Assembly: GCF_039542905.1 (NCBI RefSeq)
Contig: NZ_BAABIS010000001.1
Coordinates: 4,154,001 to 4,218,000, forward strand
Direction of reading: 5' to 3'
Length of the DNA stretch: 64,000 nucleotides
Origin: Kitasatospora terrestris
GTDB lineage: Bacteria > Actinomycetota > Actinomycetes > Streptomycetales > Streptomycetaceae
In this document: positions 1 through 11,104 of the stretch, one piece after another
Numbering within the stretch: the stretch's first letter is position 1
How the letters are laid out: every line of letters begins with the position of its first letter
Translations under genes and position numbers: made by a program
The notes under the pieces: generated by a model
What the model was told of the DNA's origin: nothing
Database searches by the model: none
Seen by the model: only the letters and a program-made list of their open reading frames with translations

Positions 1-835
1 CGGCCGGCGACCGCCCGCTGGGTGAGGCCCTCGGCGAGCAGCTGCCCGATCTGTTGGTGAACCGTCAGACCGTCCCGCTGTCCGAGATCTTCCCACCGGA
101 CCCGCTCGGCGCGCTCCCAGTCCCGCAGGAACGCGCTCACCAGCGTGTCGACCGCGGCCGGTTCACGGACGAACGCGGCGCTGCTGTCGTCCGCCGCCGC
201 CGGAACCACCGCGATCCGGCGGTCGAAGACCGTCGTTCGCCGGAAGGGCTCGTCCAGGACCCGGAAGCGCATCCCCCAGCCGGTGGCCCTGGCCGCGTAG
301 CGCGCCGTGTTGCCGTCCTGCTTGGCGGACGGCTGGTAGAGGACCGAGGCGGCTACTCCCGGGCCATCGTCCGGCGCGGCCGGGACTCGTCCGCCGGCAG
401 CTCGGCCGGTCGGTGGCCCGGTCGGGCGGCCGGCACCCCCTGCCGGCACTCGGTCTCCAGCTGCAGCACCTGGTGGCGGATCTGGGCCTTCTCGTCGACG
501 TGCCGGACGGTGGCGACGCGGTCCCCGGTGCGCGGGGCGCCGTCGTACGCCTCGGCGAGGTCGGCCGGCTCCTCGGCCACCCGGTCGGCGCGGCGCAGGC
601 GGGCCAGGCCCTCGGCGCGCAGGCGGTTGCCGGTGCGCTCGGCGGCCGCCCGCGGGTCGACGGCGCCGAGCGTGCCGTCGGGGGTCCGGTGGACCAGCAG
701 GCCGCGCCGCACCGGGGCGAGGACGGCGTCGGCGTCCTCCGGCACCGCCTCGTGGAACGAGGTCCGCCCGCCTTGGGCCGGCACCGCCAGGTACATCGCC
801 CGCTCCGCCGCGCCGGGCGCGGCCCGTTCAGTCAC
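1..835 (-). pseudogene. LuxR-type regulator paralogue, frameshifted and cut by the left window edge
   Basis: This is the downstream member of a tandem pair; translated, it resembles the regulator at 828-1805. It starts at GTG 833-835, and the sequence GTGACTGA overlaps the upstream stop by 8 bp, so the two are translationally coupled. The first frame runs 160 codons to a TAG at 353-355. The homology then continues in another frame: YQPSAKQDG, RVLDEPFRR, DRRIAVVPAA and the start of the helix-turn-helix (GLTQRAVAG) match YQPM, RLLDEPYQR, DRRCAVIPAA and GLTQRGVAS in the paralogue. The frame change falls near 355-375. The C-terminus lies outside the window. It is either a real pseudogene or a one-base sequencing error. 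Confidence 0.75.
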
Positions 836-1805
836 GGCGGCTGCCGCGCATCAGCCAGCCGAGCTGGAAGAGCGTCTGGGCGCCGTAGCGCTCCCGCAGC
901 CGGGAGATGTGGCCGGCCACCGTCCGCTCGCTCAGGCCGAGCCGGGAGGCGACCCCGCGCTGGGTCAGACCGGTGGCGAGCAGCCGGCCGACCCGGTCGG
1001 AGACGGAGCGGGTGACCTGACGGGCGTCCACCTGGTGCCACTGGACGAGGTCGGCGCGGGCCCAGTCCCGTTCGAAGCAGGCGACCAGGAAGGCGACGGC
1101 GGCCGGGTCGGAGAGCAGGACGGCGCGACTGTGGTCGTCGGCGGCCGGGATGACGGCGCACCGGCGGTCGACGATGATCATCCGCTGGTACGGCTCGTCG
1201 AGGAGGCGGAACCCGGCCCCGAGGGCGGTCAGCTCGGCGGCGTACTCGACGGTCATCGGCTCGCCGAGGACCATCGGCTGGTAGATGGTGCGGAGCTTCC
1301 CGCCGCGGCCGACGAAGGCGCTGTCCTGGGGCCTGGCGAGTTCGAGGCTGGAGGGGGGCCGGGGGCCGGGCTGGGCGGTGAGCAGCTCCTCCTTGCAGTC
1401 GGAGACGAGCTCGGCGATGCGGTGGCGGATCCGGTCGCGGCCTTCGAGGTAGACGGTGGGGCGGCTCTGGTCGGCCTCGCGGGGCATCGCGTCGTAGGCG
1501 CGGGCGAGGCCGGCGAGGGCGTCGGGCAGCCGGTCGGCGTTCTGGAGGAGGCGGGCCGCCCGGGAGCGCATGTCCGCGCCCAGCCGGTCGCCGACGGAGC
1601 GGGGGCTGACGGCGAGGTAGGCGGCGTCGATGGGGTTGGCCATGACGAGGCCGATCGTGAGCAGCTGGTCGATCGCGGGCCGGTCGGCGTCGGTGACGGA
1701 GGCGACGGGGATCCGGCCGCCCTCGGCGAGGATGGCGAGGTAGCGGCGCGCCGCGGCTTCGTCGGGGAGGCCGTCGCCCTGGTCGGTTGCGGGTTCGGCG
1801 GCCAC
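828..1805 (-). CDS. LuxR-family transcriptional regulator
   Basis: A 325-residue regulator with a C-terminal LuxR/GerE helix-turn-helix (about residues 265-318: QVTRSVSDRVGRLLATGLTQ, then SRLGLSERTVAGHISRLRER). The N-terminal part carries no recognisable receiver or sensor domain. It resembles the TrmB/LuxR-like actinobacterial regulators with a helical region followed by a PLD-like segment ending DRRCAVIPAADD; that family placement is inferred. Start is GTG at 1803-1805 behind AGGAGAG. It is the first gene of a two-gene operon with a broken paralogue. The inverted repeat at 1901-1946 lies about 100 bp upstream. The target genes are unknown. Confidence 0.8.
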   Translation of the reverse strand: MAAEPATDQGDGLPDEAAARRYLAILAEGGRIPVASVTDADRPAIDQLLTIGLVMANPIDAAYLAVSPRSVGDRLGADMRSRAARLLQNADRLPDALAGLARAYDAMPREADQSRPTVYLEGRDRIRHRIAELVSDCKEELLTAQPGPRPPSSLELARPQDSAFVGRGGKLRTIYQPMVLGEPMTVEYAAELTALGAGFRLLDEPYQRMIIVDRRCAVIPAADDHSRAVLLSDPAAVAFLVACFERDWARADLVQWHQVDARQVTRSVSDRVGRLLATGLTQRGVASRLGLSERTVAGHISRLRERYGAQTLFQLGWLMRGSRRD

Positions 1806-2459
1806 GTCGAGCTCTCCTGCCGGTCTCCTCGGGTCTGTGCGCAGGACATGCTCTCAGCAGCGTCGGCCTGCGGGAACGCGGGAGGCCCGCGTCCGGGCGT
1901 GTTCCCCGGGGCCAGCGCGCAGTTGCACTCTGAAACCCCGGGGAACCCGCTCGGTTCACGCCGGTCCTGTGACGCTTTCGGCGAGGCGGAGCAGCAACGC
2001 CTCACCGACTCCGGTTCCGGGGGCCACCACCACACGTGGCTTCCCGGCCGGCGCTCTTCTTCCCCCCGGTCCGTCGGTGCGGGACGCACCTCTCGCACCC
2101 ACGACGAAGAGCAAGCTCACTCCGGGCTGCGGCGGCCCGTGCGACCTGGCGTGGCACAACCCTCACAGCGCGGCGTCCCGCGGACAAGTGCTCTCCGGCT
2201 GCAGGTTCCCGCAAGTGCATGAACCTGCAGAGTGTGCGCGCGGCGACCTGCGGGAATTCCGATTTTCCGGAAGCACTCCCTGCCGCCTCACGACCATTCG
2301 GTCGACCGGCCGGAAGGCCATTCGAACACCTGGACAGTCATGTACACAACACCGAAGTGACCGGCCGCCACCAGGCATCCCGCGACCGGCCCGGCCCGGA
2401 GACCGTTCGGACCCCAGAATTTCCGAATTCTTCGCAGAACCATCGGAAACGGAATCCCG
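1806..2459. other. Intergenic region with no convincing gene
   Basis: About 650 bp separate the LuxR operon from the transporter gene terminator. Possible reading frames have poor third-position GC bias and no ribosome site. It is more AT-containing than its surroundings near 2250-2450. The only structure I see is the inverted repeat at 1901-1946; promoters for the leftward LuxR operon must lie here. Confidence 0.6.
1901..1946. repeat. 11-bp inverted repeat upstream of the LuxR gene
   Basis: The left arm GTTCCCCGGGG (1901-1911) and right arm CCCCGGGGAAC (1936-1946) are perfectly complementary, separated by 24 bp. It lies about 100 bp upstream of the LuxR gene. It could be an operator for that regulator or a leader hairpin; nothing in the sequence decides between them. 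Confidence 0.5.
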
Positions 2460-2494
2460 CCCCCCACCCCCGGCCCGTCGCCCCGGGTGGGGGC
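2460..2494 (-). terminator. GC hairpin downstream of the TDT transporter gene
   Basis: CCCCCACCC (2461-2469) pairs with GGGTGGGGG (2485-2493), 17 bp after the transporter stop codon in its direction of transcription. There is no U-tract, as is usual in actinomycetes. Confidence 0.5.
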
Positions 2495-2510
2495 TATTGG
2501 GGGTGCCGGC

Positions 2511-3599
2511 TCACAGCAGCCGGCCGTCCAGCAGCCCCGCGACGGTCCGCGCGGCGGCCACCGCCCAGGCGCCGACCAGCAGCACCAGCAGCCCGGCGGC
2601 CAGGCCGGTGAAGCCCGCGAACCCGGTGTGCCGCTCCAGCCCGGCGGCGCCGGTCACCAGGGTGCCGAGCGGGAAGGTGAAGGCCCACCAGGTCATCGCG
2701 AACGGCATCTCGGCCCGCAGCGCCCGCAGGTTGGCGCCCAGCGCCACCAGCAGCCACAGCAGCGCGAAGCCCATCACGGCGACGCCGTACAGCACCGCGA
2801 AGGCGGTGGCGGGCCCGGCCAGCGCCGGCGCGGCGTTGCGGGTGGCGTCGGCCAGCGCGTTGGCGGCGGTGGTGGACTGCCCGAGCGGTCCGAGCACCAG
2901 GAAGAGCGAGGGGGTCAGCACCAGCGCGGGCAGCTTGTGGTGGACCAGCCCGGCGAAGACCACCGGCAGCAGCACCAGGGTGGCCAGCAGGCTGGCGCCG
3001 AACAGCGCGAAGCAGACGTAGAGCATCGCGGCCCGGGCCCCGCCCTCGGGCAGGTGCGGGATCAGCGCGGGGCCGAGCGCGGCGGCCACCATCGGCGCCA
3101 CCACCGGCAGCAGCCAGGTGGGGTTGGCCTCCAGGACCGAGAGCCGGTGCCGGGTGATCATCAGCAGCGGGATGCCGGCCGCCACCGCGACCGCGTACAG
3201 GGTGCCGACCGTCCACAGCGTCAGGTCGACGGCGACGGCCGGGCCCTCTCCGATGAGCGGGGCGCCGACCGCCAGGGTGCCGTAGCCGACGGCGACCAGG
3301 GCCATCGGCGGGCAGCCGTAGAAGACCGCGGCGGCGGGCTCGTCCAGCAGGTGGCGGCGGGCGGCCTCGCGGTGCCGCAGCAGGTGGACGGCGCGGGCCG
3401 GGACCAGGACGGCCAGCGCGGCCAGGGCGAGCACCCACATCAGCTCCGCGAAGCCGGTCCGGCCGGGCACGTCGAGCGGGAGGGCGGCGGCGCCGTTGGC
3501 GACGATCGCGGTGCCCATCACGGTGGCGTACCAGTTGGGGCCGAGCCGGCCGAGGTCGAGGGCCGCGAACCGGGCCCGGGGAGCGAGGAGGAGTGCCAT
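2511..3599 (-). CDS. TDT-family (TehA/SLAC1-like) transporter
   Basis: A 362-residue, strongly hydrophobic protein with about ten membrane segments. It has the hallmarks of the tellurite-resistance/dicarboxylate transporter (TDT) family: an N-terminal LGPNWYATVMGTAIVANGAA segment and a late FAMTWWAFTFPLGTL segment. Family members export or take up small anions such as C4-dicarboxylates or sulfite; the substrate here cannot be read from sequence. ATG at 3597-3599 follows GAGGGTGG. The gene is divergent from a LysR regulator with a 70-bp gap containing a LysR-type box, the usual arrangement for a regulator controlling its neighbour. Confidence 0.82.
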   Translation of the reverse strand: MALLLAPRARFAALDLGRLGPNWYATVMGTAIVANGAAALPLDVPGRTGFAELMWVLALAALAVLVPARAVHLLRHREAARRHLLDEPAAAVFYGCPPMALVAVGYGTLAVGAPLIGEGPAVAVDLTLWTVGTLYAVAVAAGIPLLMITRHRLSVLEANPTWLLPVVAPMVAAALGPALIPHLPEGGARAAMLYVCFALFGASLLATLVLLPVVFAGLVHHKLPALVLTPSLFLVLGPLGQSTTAANALADATRNAAPALAGPATAFAVLYGVAVMGFALLWLLVALGANLRALRAEMPFAMTWWAFTFPLGTLVTGAAGLERHTGFAGFTGLAAGLLVLLVGAWAVAAARTVAGLLDGRLL

Positions 3600-3646
3600 G
3601 GTTCCACCCTCGCGGCCCGCTCCGACCTGCGGTAGCGTCCGCCGGG

Positions 3647-3660
3647 CTATGAGGACATAG
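3647..3660. promoter_or_regulatory. LysR-type box overlapping the lysR promoter
   Basis: CTATG-AGGA-CATAG is a perfect dyad containing the T-N(n)-A pattern typical of LysR-type operators. It lies between the divergent transporter and lysR genes. The last bases form the TAG of a TAGCCT -10 element (3658-3663) only 6 bp before the lysR ATG, so regulator binding would block its own promoter. Confidence 0.65.
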
Positions 3661-3669
3661 CCTGACCCT

Positions 3670-4608
3670 ATGGCCCTCTCCCCGCACGTCCCCGAGCTCG
3701 GCGCCCTCGAACTGCTGCTGGCGGTGGCCCGGCTGGGCAGCGTCGGCCGGGCCGCCGCCGAGCTGGGAGTCAGCCAGCCGGCCGCCAGCGCGCGGATCAA
3801 GGGCATGGAGCGGCAGATCGGCGTCCCGCTGCTGGAGCGCTCGCCGCGCGGCTCCCGGCCCACCGAGGCGGGCCGGCTGGTGGTCGAGTGGGCCCGGAAC
3901 GTGGTGGAGGCGGCACAGGCACTGGACGCCGGCATCGACGCGCTGCGCGGCAAGCGGGACACCCGGCTGCGGGTGGTGGCCAGCCTGACGGTGGCCGAGT
4001 ACCTGATGCCCGGCTGGCTGCTGGCGCTCCACCAGGCCAGCCCGGGCACCGCGGTGACGCTGCGCACCGCCAACTCCTCGGACGTGGCCGCGCACGTGCT
4101 GGCGGGCGACGCCGACCTGGGCTTCGTCGAGGGCACCGGGACGCCCGCCGGGCTGGAGGGCGCGGTGGTCGCCGCGGACACCCTGGTGGTCGTGGTGGCG
4201 CCGGAGCACCGCTGGGCCCGCCGCCGGGCGCCGGTCACCGGCGAGGAGCTGGCGGCCACCCCGCTGGTGCTGCGGGAGCCGGGCTCGGGCACCCGGGAGG
4301 TGCTGGAGGAGGCGCTGGCCCGGTTCGGCGGGGCGGCGGCGCCGCGGCTGGAACTGGCCTCCTCGACCGCGCTGAAGGCGGCCGCGCTGGCCGGTGCCGG
4401 GCCGGTCTGCCTGAGCGAGCTGGCGGTCACCGAGGAACTGGCCACCGGCCGCCTGGTCGCCGTCCCGGTGGCGGGGCTGGACCTGCACCGGCCGCTCCGG
4501 GCGGTCTGGCCGTCCGGGCAGCGGCCGGTCGGGCCGGCCCGGGCGCTGCTCGGGCTGACCCGGGTGGACGTCCCGCGCGGCCCGAGAAGGAGTTCACCCA
4601 GAAGTTGA
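3670..4608 (+). CDS. LysR-family transcriptional regulator
   Basis: A 312-residue protein. The N-terminal winged helix-turn-helix lies at about residues 10-70 (GSVGRAAAELGVSQPAASAR, then LLERSPRGSRPTEAG). The substrate-binding domain follows at about 95-295, with VAEYLMPGWL and a GDADLGFVEGT segment typical of the CysB/CbbR/YeiE-like group. ATG 3670 is used because TAGCCT at 3658-3663 places a leaderless start there. The gene diverges from the TDT transporter and probably regulates it and itself through the dyad at 3647-3660. Its last codons overlap the HspR box of clpB. Confidence 0.88.
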   Translation: MALSPHVPELGALELLLAVARLGSVGRAAAELGVSQPAASARIKGMERQIGVPLLERSPRGSRPTEAGRLVVEWARNVVEAAQALDAGIDALRGKRDTRLRVVASLTVAEYLMPGWLLALHQASPGTAVTLRTANSSDVAAHVLAGDADLGFVEGTGTPAGLEGAVVAADTLVVVVAPEHRWARRRAPVTGEELAATPLVLREPGSGTREVLEEALARFGGAAAPRLELASSTALKAAALAGAGPVCLSELAVTEELATGRLVAVPVAGLDLHRPLRAVWPSGQRPVGPARALLGLTRVDVPRGPRRSSPRS

Positions 4609-4626
4609 GTGGAATAGACTCAACTT
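4602..4626 (+). promoter_or_regulatory. HAIR element (HspR operator) of clpB
   Basis: AAGTTGAGT (4602-4610), 7 bp, then ACTCAACTT (4618-4626) is a perfect inverted repeat. Its core TTGAGT-N7-ACTCAA matches the HspR-associated inverted repeat, known to repress dnaK and clpB operons in Streptomyces. It begins inside the last codons of the lysR gene and sits 54 bp before the clpB start. Confidence 0.88.
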
Positions 4627-4679
4627 AGTGCATGCTGTAGAGAGCAACAGTCTTCCCGATCGAAAGGGGTACGCCAGCA

Positions 4680-7283
<2,604 letters not shown>

Positions 7284-7294
7284 CGGGCCCCGTG

Positions 7295-7330
7295 CGGAGG
7301 GCGGGCCGGGGTCTCCCGGTCCGCCCTCCG
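7295..7330. terminator. Terminator between clpB and the convergent lipoprotein gene
   Basis: CGGAGGGCGG (7295-7304) pairs with CCGCCCTCCG (7321-7330), with further inner pairs. It lies between two convergent genes and can serve both directions. Confidence 0.65.
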
Positions 7331-7350
7331 CCCTGCCCGGCCCGGCGCGC

Positions 7351-8229
7351 TCAGGCGCCGTTCTCGGCGAGGACCGCGGCGATCCGGTCGGCCCGCTCGC
7401 GCAGCTGGCGCCGCATCCCGGCGAGCTGCTCGCCGTGGCGCTCGATCTGCTGCTGCTGGTAGCCGGCCAGCACCGCGAACCAGATGCCGGCCAGGCCCGC
7501 GGTGGCGGTGCAGTCCGCGTCCGCCCGGGCCGCGGACAGCTCGTCGGGCTGCACCGAGGGGCTCCGGCGGTAGCGGGCCACCAGCGTCTCCGGGTCCTCG
7601 ACCCGGAACCCGGCCCCGGCCATGCACTCCCGCCAGGCGGCGGTGGCCGCCACCACCCGGTGGTCCTTGCCGACCGCGACCAGCGAGGCGCCGAACAGCT
7701 CGGACACCAGCCTGCTCTCCGCCGACTCCGGCAGCTGGAGCCGCTGCAGGCCCTCCCGGGTGCACCGCTCGGTCATCGACCGCTCGGCCTCCGAGCCGGC
7801 CGGTGCCGCGGCTGCGGCGGCCGCGCCGGGCCCCTCCGCGGGCCGGGCGTGGAAGCCCTGGACGGCGGCGGCCGCGGTGCCGAGGTACCCCCAGGCGCCG
7901 CCCGGCATCGCAGTGTCGTTGTCCACGTCCGCCGGGGCGGACCCGCGGAACAGCGACGCCGGGTCGACCCGGAAGCCGGCGTCCCGCAGGCACTTCGCGG
8001 TGAGCGCCCGCACCGCCCGGAAGTGCTCCTCGGACTGCCGGTCGTCGCTGCGGTACGCGGAGAGCGGCAGCCCCAGCATGCCGCCCCGCCCGCTGGCCGG
8101 CGCGGCCGGCGCGGCCGCGATCGGCGGCGGGGTGACCGCACCGGCCGGCGCGGCACCCGGCCCGCCGCCCGACGCGCAGCCCGCGAGCAGCAGCACCGCG
8201 GCCGCGGCGGCCGCGAGCGCCCGCCTCAC
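7351..8229 (-). CDS. Putative lipoprotein
   Basis: A 292-residue protein with an N-terminal signal of two arginines, an alanine/leucine core and a lipobox LLAGC (cysteine 18), so it should be lipid-anchored outside the cell. The mature part is alanine-rich with four conserved-looking cysteines (CLRDAGF, CTREGL, CMAGAGF, ADCTATAG) and a C-terminal helical segment. Repeated C-x-x-x-G-F pieces suggest a small duplicated unit. I do not recognise a functional family. GTG 8227-8229 overlaps the stop of the XRE regulator by 4 bp (GTGA), so the two are translationally coupled. Confidence 0.72.
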   Translation of the reverse strand: MRRALAAAAAAVLLLAGCASGGGPGAAPAGAVTPPPIAAAPAAPASGRGGMLGLPLSAYRSDDRQSEEHFRAVRALTAKCLRDAGFRVDPASLFRGSAPADVDNDTAMPGGAWGYLGTAAAAVQGFHARPAEGPGAAAAAAAPAGSEAERSMTERCTREGLQRLQLPESAESRLVSELFGASLVAVGKDHRVVAATAAWRECMAGAGFRVEDPETLVARYRRSPSVQPDELSAARADADCTATAGLAGIWFAVLAGYQQQQIERHGEQLAGMRRQLRERADRIAAVLAENGA

Positions 8230-8531
8230 GCGTAGGCCTCCGTCCGCGGGCCGCCCGCCCGGTAGCGGCTGCGGGCCGTCCGGTCGCGCTGGATCCTGGC
8301 CAGCCGGTTGAGCTCCTCGCGCTGCTCCTCGGACAGGCCGAAGGCCTGCGCCAGCAGCCGGATGGTGGAGATCCGCGGGCAGGACACCCCCCGCTCCACA
8401 TCGCTGATGGTGCGGACGCTGATGCTGGTCGCGGCGCCCAGGTCCTCCTGGGTCAGGCCGCAGTCGAGCCGGAGGCCGCGCAGCCGCTCCCCCAGGCCGC
8501 CCGTGCGTTCCGGGACCCCTTGCTCCGACAC
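8226..8531 (-). CDS. XRE-family helix-turn-helix regulator
   Basis: A short regulator of about 101 residues, with a helix-turn-helix of the Cro/C1 type near its N-terminus (RLRGLRLDCGLTQEDLGAAT, then SVRTISDVERG). An in-frame TTG lies 12 bp further upstream, but GTG 8529-8531 is preferred because GGGGGAG sits 5-6 bases before it. It is the first gene of an operon with the lipoprotein and may be a local regulator. Similar small XRE proteins form the N-terminus of larger actinobacterial regulators; here the protein ends just after the DNA-binding domain. Confidence 0.78.
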   Translation of the reverse strand: MSEQGVPERTGGLGERLRGLRLDCGLTQEDLGAATSISVRTISDVERGVSCPRISTIRLLAQAFGLSEEQREELNRLARIQRDRTARSRYRAGGPRTEAYA

Positions 8532-8798
8532 GTCTCCCCCCAAGGTGGCGTGCAGCGGCCCGGCGGCCGCTCCGGTGGCGCGCCGCGCCTACGGCGCGAC
8601 TGTCGTCCGGACGCTAACGGCCCTGCCGACCCGGCTGCAACTCCCCTACCAGGCTTGGTCGGTGAGCAAATTCACGGCCCCCGGGGGTTTGTCCGGGGCA
8701 ACCGGCAGTTCCTCCGGACAGGTTCCTGACAACTTCCTGGCGGCGGCCACCGGGCGCCACCCAGCATGGGGCGTCCGACCGACGGGAGGAGCACCACC

Positions 8799-9143
8799 GT
8801 GGCATCCGTACGCCGCCGCGCCGCACTGGTCCTCGCCGGTGCCGCCGCCCTGGCCCTGCCGACCAGCGACGCCTCAGCGATCAGCCGGGTCAGCTGCAAC
8901 GGCCGCTATGACTTCGTGAACGTCTTCAACTACAACTGGAGCGGCCGCCTCTGCTTCGCCAACGCCGGGTACACCGGGGTCACGATCTACAGCGTCGACG
9001 ACGTCTACTCGGGCAACAACGAGGTCTGGTTCTACCTGGACGGCGGGATCGGCACCCACCGGCTCTCCCCGTGGACCTGGCAGAGCGACGTGTACTACGA
9101 CGCGGGCGCCAGGAGCACCATGCGCTGGATCCAGATCGGGTGA
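8799..9143 (+). CDS. Small secreted beta/gamma-crystallin-like protein
   Basis: A 114-residue protein with a typical Sec signal peptide (VRRR, hydrophobic alanine/leucine stretch, then DASA before the mature part). The mature domain of about 90 residues has LCFANAG and SGNNEVWFYLDGG, the pattern of small secreted actinobacterial proteins annotated as beta/gamma-crystallin domain proteins. Two cysteines (CNGR, LCFAN) probably form a disulfide. GTG 8799 is chosen because GGGAGGA lies 8 bp upstream; earlier in-frame starts lack one. The gene stands alone. Its role outside the cell is unknown. Confidence 0.7.
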   Translation: MASVRRRAALVLAGAAALALPTSDASAISRVSCNGRYDFVNVFNYNWSGRLCFANAGYTGVTIYSVDDVYSGNNEVWFYLDGGIGTHRLSPWTWQSDVYYDAGARSTMRWIQIG

Positions 9144-9263
9144 TCACGCACCCCGGTGGTCTCTGTGCCGCAGGCCACGAATGAGGCAGGATGGAGGGAG
9201 ACCCGAGGGCGGCCCCCGTCGCTGACAGCAGCCACCCTTGCGCACCGTGTGAAAGGGACCCCC

Positions 9264-9827
9264 GTGAGCATCGACCCGTCGTCCATCCCGTCCTTCGGCA
9301 TGCCGCAGCCGCCGCAGGGTGGCGGCCAGCCCGGCGGCGCTCCGGCCGGTCCGCCGCCGGTGGTCGTGCCGGACCAGAACCTGGTGTCCCAGCTGCTCGA
9401 CCAGATGCAGCTCAAGCACGTCGTGGACGAGGAGGGTGACCTCACCGCGCCGTGGGAGGGCTTCCGGGTCTACTACATGTTCCGCGGCGACCACAAGGAG
9501 CTCTTCGCGGTCCGCGCCTTCTACGACCGCTCGTACCCGCTCGAGCGCAAGGGCGAGATCCTCGACCTGATCGACGAGTGGAACCGCGAGACCCTGTGGC
9601 CCAAGGTCTACACCCACACCCACGAGGACGGCGTGGTCCGCCTGATCGGCGAGTCCCAGATGATCGTCGGCGCCGGCGTCAACCTGGACTACTTCGTCAC
9701 CACCACCGCGAACTGGACCCAGGCCTCGGTCGGGTTCGAGCAGTGGATCGTCGAGCGCCTCGGCCTCCAGGAGGAGATCGAGGGCGAGGACGGCGAGAAC
9801 GGCGAGGGCCCGGCCGACGAGGCCTGA
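9264..9827 (+). CDS. YbjN domain-containing protein
   Basis: A 187-residue protein. After a proline/glycine-rich N-terminus (about 1-35), the YbjN fold follows at about 40-165: LLDQMQLKHVVDEEGDL, then WEGFRVYYMF, then EWNRETLWPKVYTH. The tail is acidic. YbjN proteins resemble type III secretion chaperones and are described as sensory-transduction regulators; no biochemical role is settled. GTG 9264 follows GAAAGGGA. It is followed by a strong hairpin at 9846-9878. Confidence 0.82.
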   Translation: MSIDPSSIPSFGMPQPPQGGGQPGGAPAGPPPVVVPDQNLVSQLLDQMQLKHVVDEEGDLTAPWEGFRVYYMFRGDHKELFAVRAFYDRSYPLERKGEILDLIDEWNRETLWPKVYTHTHEDGVVRLIGESQMIVGAGVNLDYFVTTTANWTQASVGFEQWIVERLGLQEEIEGEDGENGEGPADEA

Positions 9828-9845
9828 TCCTCCCCCGCACCCGCT

Positions 9846-9878
9846 GACGGGCCGCCCCGCACGCCGGGGCGGCCCGTC
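9846..9878 (+). terminator. Strong terminator after the YbjN gene
   Basis: A perfect 14-bp stem, GACGGGCCGCCCCG (9846-9859) with CGGGGCGGCCCGTC (9865-9878), has a 5-base loop. Confidence 0.85.
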
Positions 9879-9943
9879 ACTGCTTGTGACCGGACCCCGC
9901 GCGCCCGATGATGGTCTGCGACGACGAGGCATGAGGAGCCGGA

Positions 9944-11104
9944 ATGAGCGCGAGGCCGCTGTTGAACCGCCGGTTGGCGGGCCTGGGGACGACGATCTTC
10001 GCGGAGATGTCGGCGCTGGCCACGTCCACCGGTTCGATCAACCTCGGCCAGGGCTTCCCCGACACCGACGGGCCCGCCGGGATCGCCCGGGCCGCCGCCG
10101 ACGCGGTGCTGACCGGCCGCGGCAACCAGTACCCGCCCGGCCCCGGCGTCCCCGAGCTGCGGCAGGCCGTCGCCGAGCACCAGCGGCGCTTCTACGGCCT
10201 CGACTGGGACCCGGACACCGAGGTGCTGGTCACCGCGGGCGCCACCGAGGCGATCGCGGCGGCGATGCTCGCCCTGCTGGAGCCGGGCGACGAGGTGATC
10301 GCCTTCGAGCCGTTCTACGACTCGTACGCGGCCTGCATCGCGATGGCCGGCGCCACCCGCGTCCCGCTGACCCTGCGGGCCCCCTCGTTCCGGCCCGACC
10401 TGGACGAGCTGCGTTCGCTGATCACCCCGCGCACCCGGCTGCTGCTGGTCAACACCCCGCACAACCCGACCGGTCTGGTGCTCCACGCCGAGGAGCTCGC
10501 CGGGATCGCCCGGCTCGCGGTGGAGCACGACCTGCTGGTCGTCACCGACGAGGTCTACGAGCACCTGGCCTTCAGCGGCGGGCACCACCCGATCGCCGCG
10601 CTGCCCGGGATGCGCGAGCGGACCGTCTCGATCTCCTCGGCCGGCAAGACCTTCTCCTTCACCGGCTGGAAGGTCGGCTGGGTGACCGCCGCCCCCGCGC
10701 TGGTGTCCGCCGTCCGCACCGCCAAGCAGTACCTGACCTACGTCTCCGCCGGCCCGTTCCAGTACGCCGTCGCCGAGGCACTGCGGCTGCCCGACAGCTA
10801 CTTCGACACCCTCCGCGCCGACCTGCGCCGCAAGCGCGACCTGCTCGCCGACGGCCTGGCCGCGGCGGGCTTCGGCGTCTTCACGCCGGAGGGGACGTAC
10901 TTCATCACCACCGACATCACCCCGCTCGGCGAGAAGGACGGCCTGGAGTTCTGCCGCTCGCTCCCCGCCCGCTGCGGCGTGGTCGCCATTCCGAACGTGG
11001 TGTTCTACGACGACGCCGAGGCCGGCCGCCCGCTCGTCCGCTTCACCTTCTGCAAGCAGGACGCCGTCCTCGAAGAGGCCGTGGCCCGGCTGCAGCGGCT
11101 CTGA
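9944..11104 (+). CDS. Class I/II PLP-dependent aminotransferase (DapC/kynurenine-aminotransferase-like)
   Basis: A 386-residue fold-type I aminotransferase. The PLP lysine is K235 in SSAGKTFSFTGWKVGW. Also visible are HNPTG (N174), TDEVYEHL (D202, Y205), and the N-terminal LGQGFPD substrate loop. The subgroup includes actinobacterial N-succinyldiaminopimelate aminotransferase (DapC) and eukaryotic-type kynurenine/glutamine transaminases; sequence alone does not choose, so the lysine-pathway role is a possibility rather than a call. Start ATG 9944 follows GAGGAG. It stands as a single gene after a terminator. Confidence 0.85.
   Translation: MSARPLLNRRLAGLGTTIFAEMSALATSTGSINLGQGFPDTDGPAGIARAAADAVLTGRGNQYPPGPGVPELRQAVAEHQRRFYGLDWDPDTEVLVTAGATEAIAAAMLALLEPGDEVIAFEPFYDSYAACIAMAGATRVPLTLRAPSFRPDLDELRSLITPRTRLLLVNTPHNPTGLVLHAEELAGIARLAVEHDLLVVTDEVYEHLAFSGGHHPIAALPGMRERTVSISSAGKTFSFTGWKVGWVTAAPALVSAVRTAKQYLTYVSAGPFQYAVAEALRLPDSYFDTLRADLRRKRDLLADGLAAAGFGVFTPEGTYFITTDITPLGEKDGLEFCRSLPARCGVVAIPNVVFYDDAEAGRPLVRFTFCKQDAVLEEAVARLQRL

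Noticed and set aside
54..2222. Long plus-strand open frame over the LuxR genes
   Set aside because: It is antisense to two homologous regulators and its translation is repetitive and arginine/glycine-rich, as expected from GC-rich antisense DNA.
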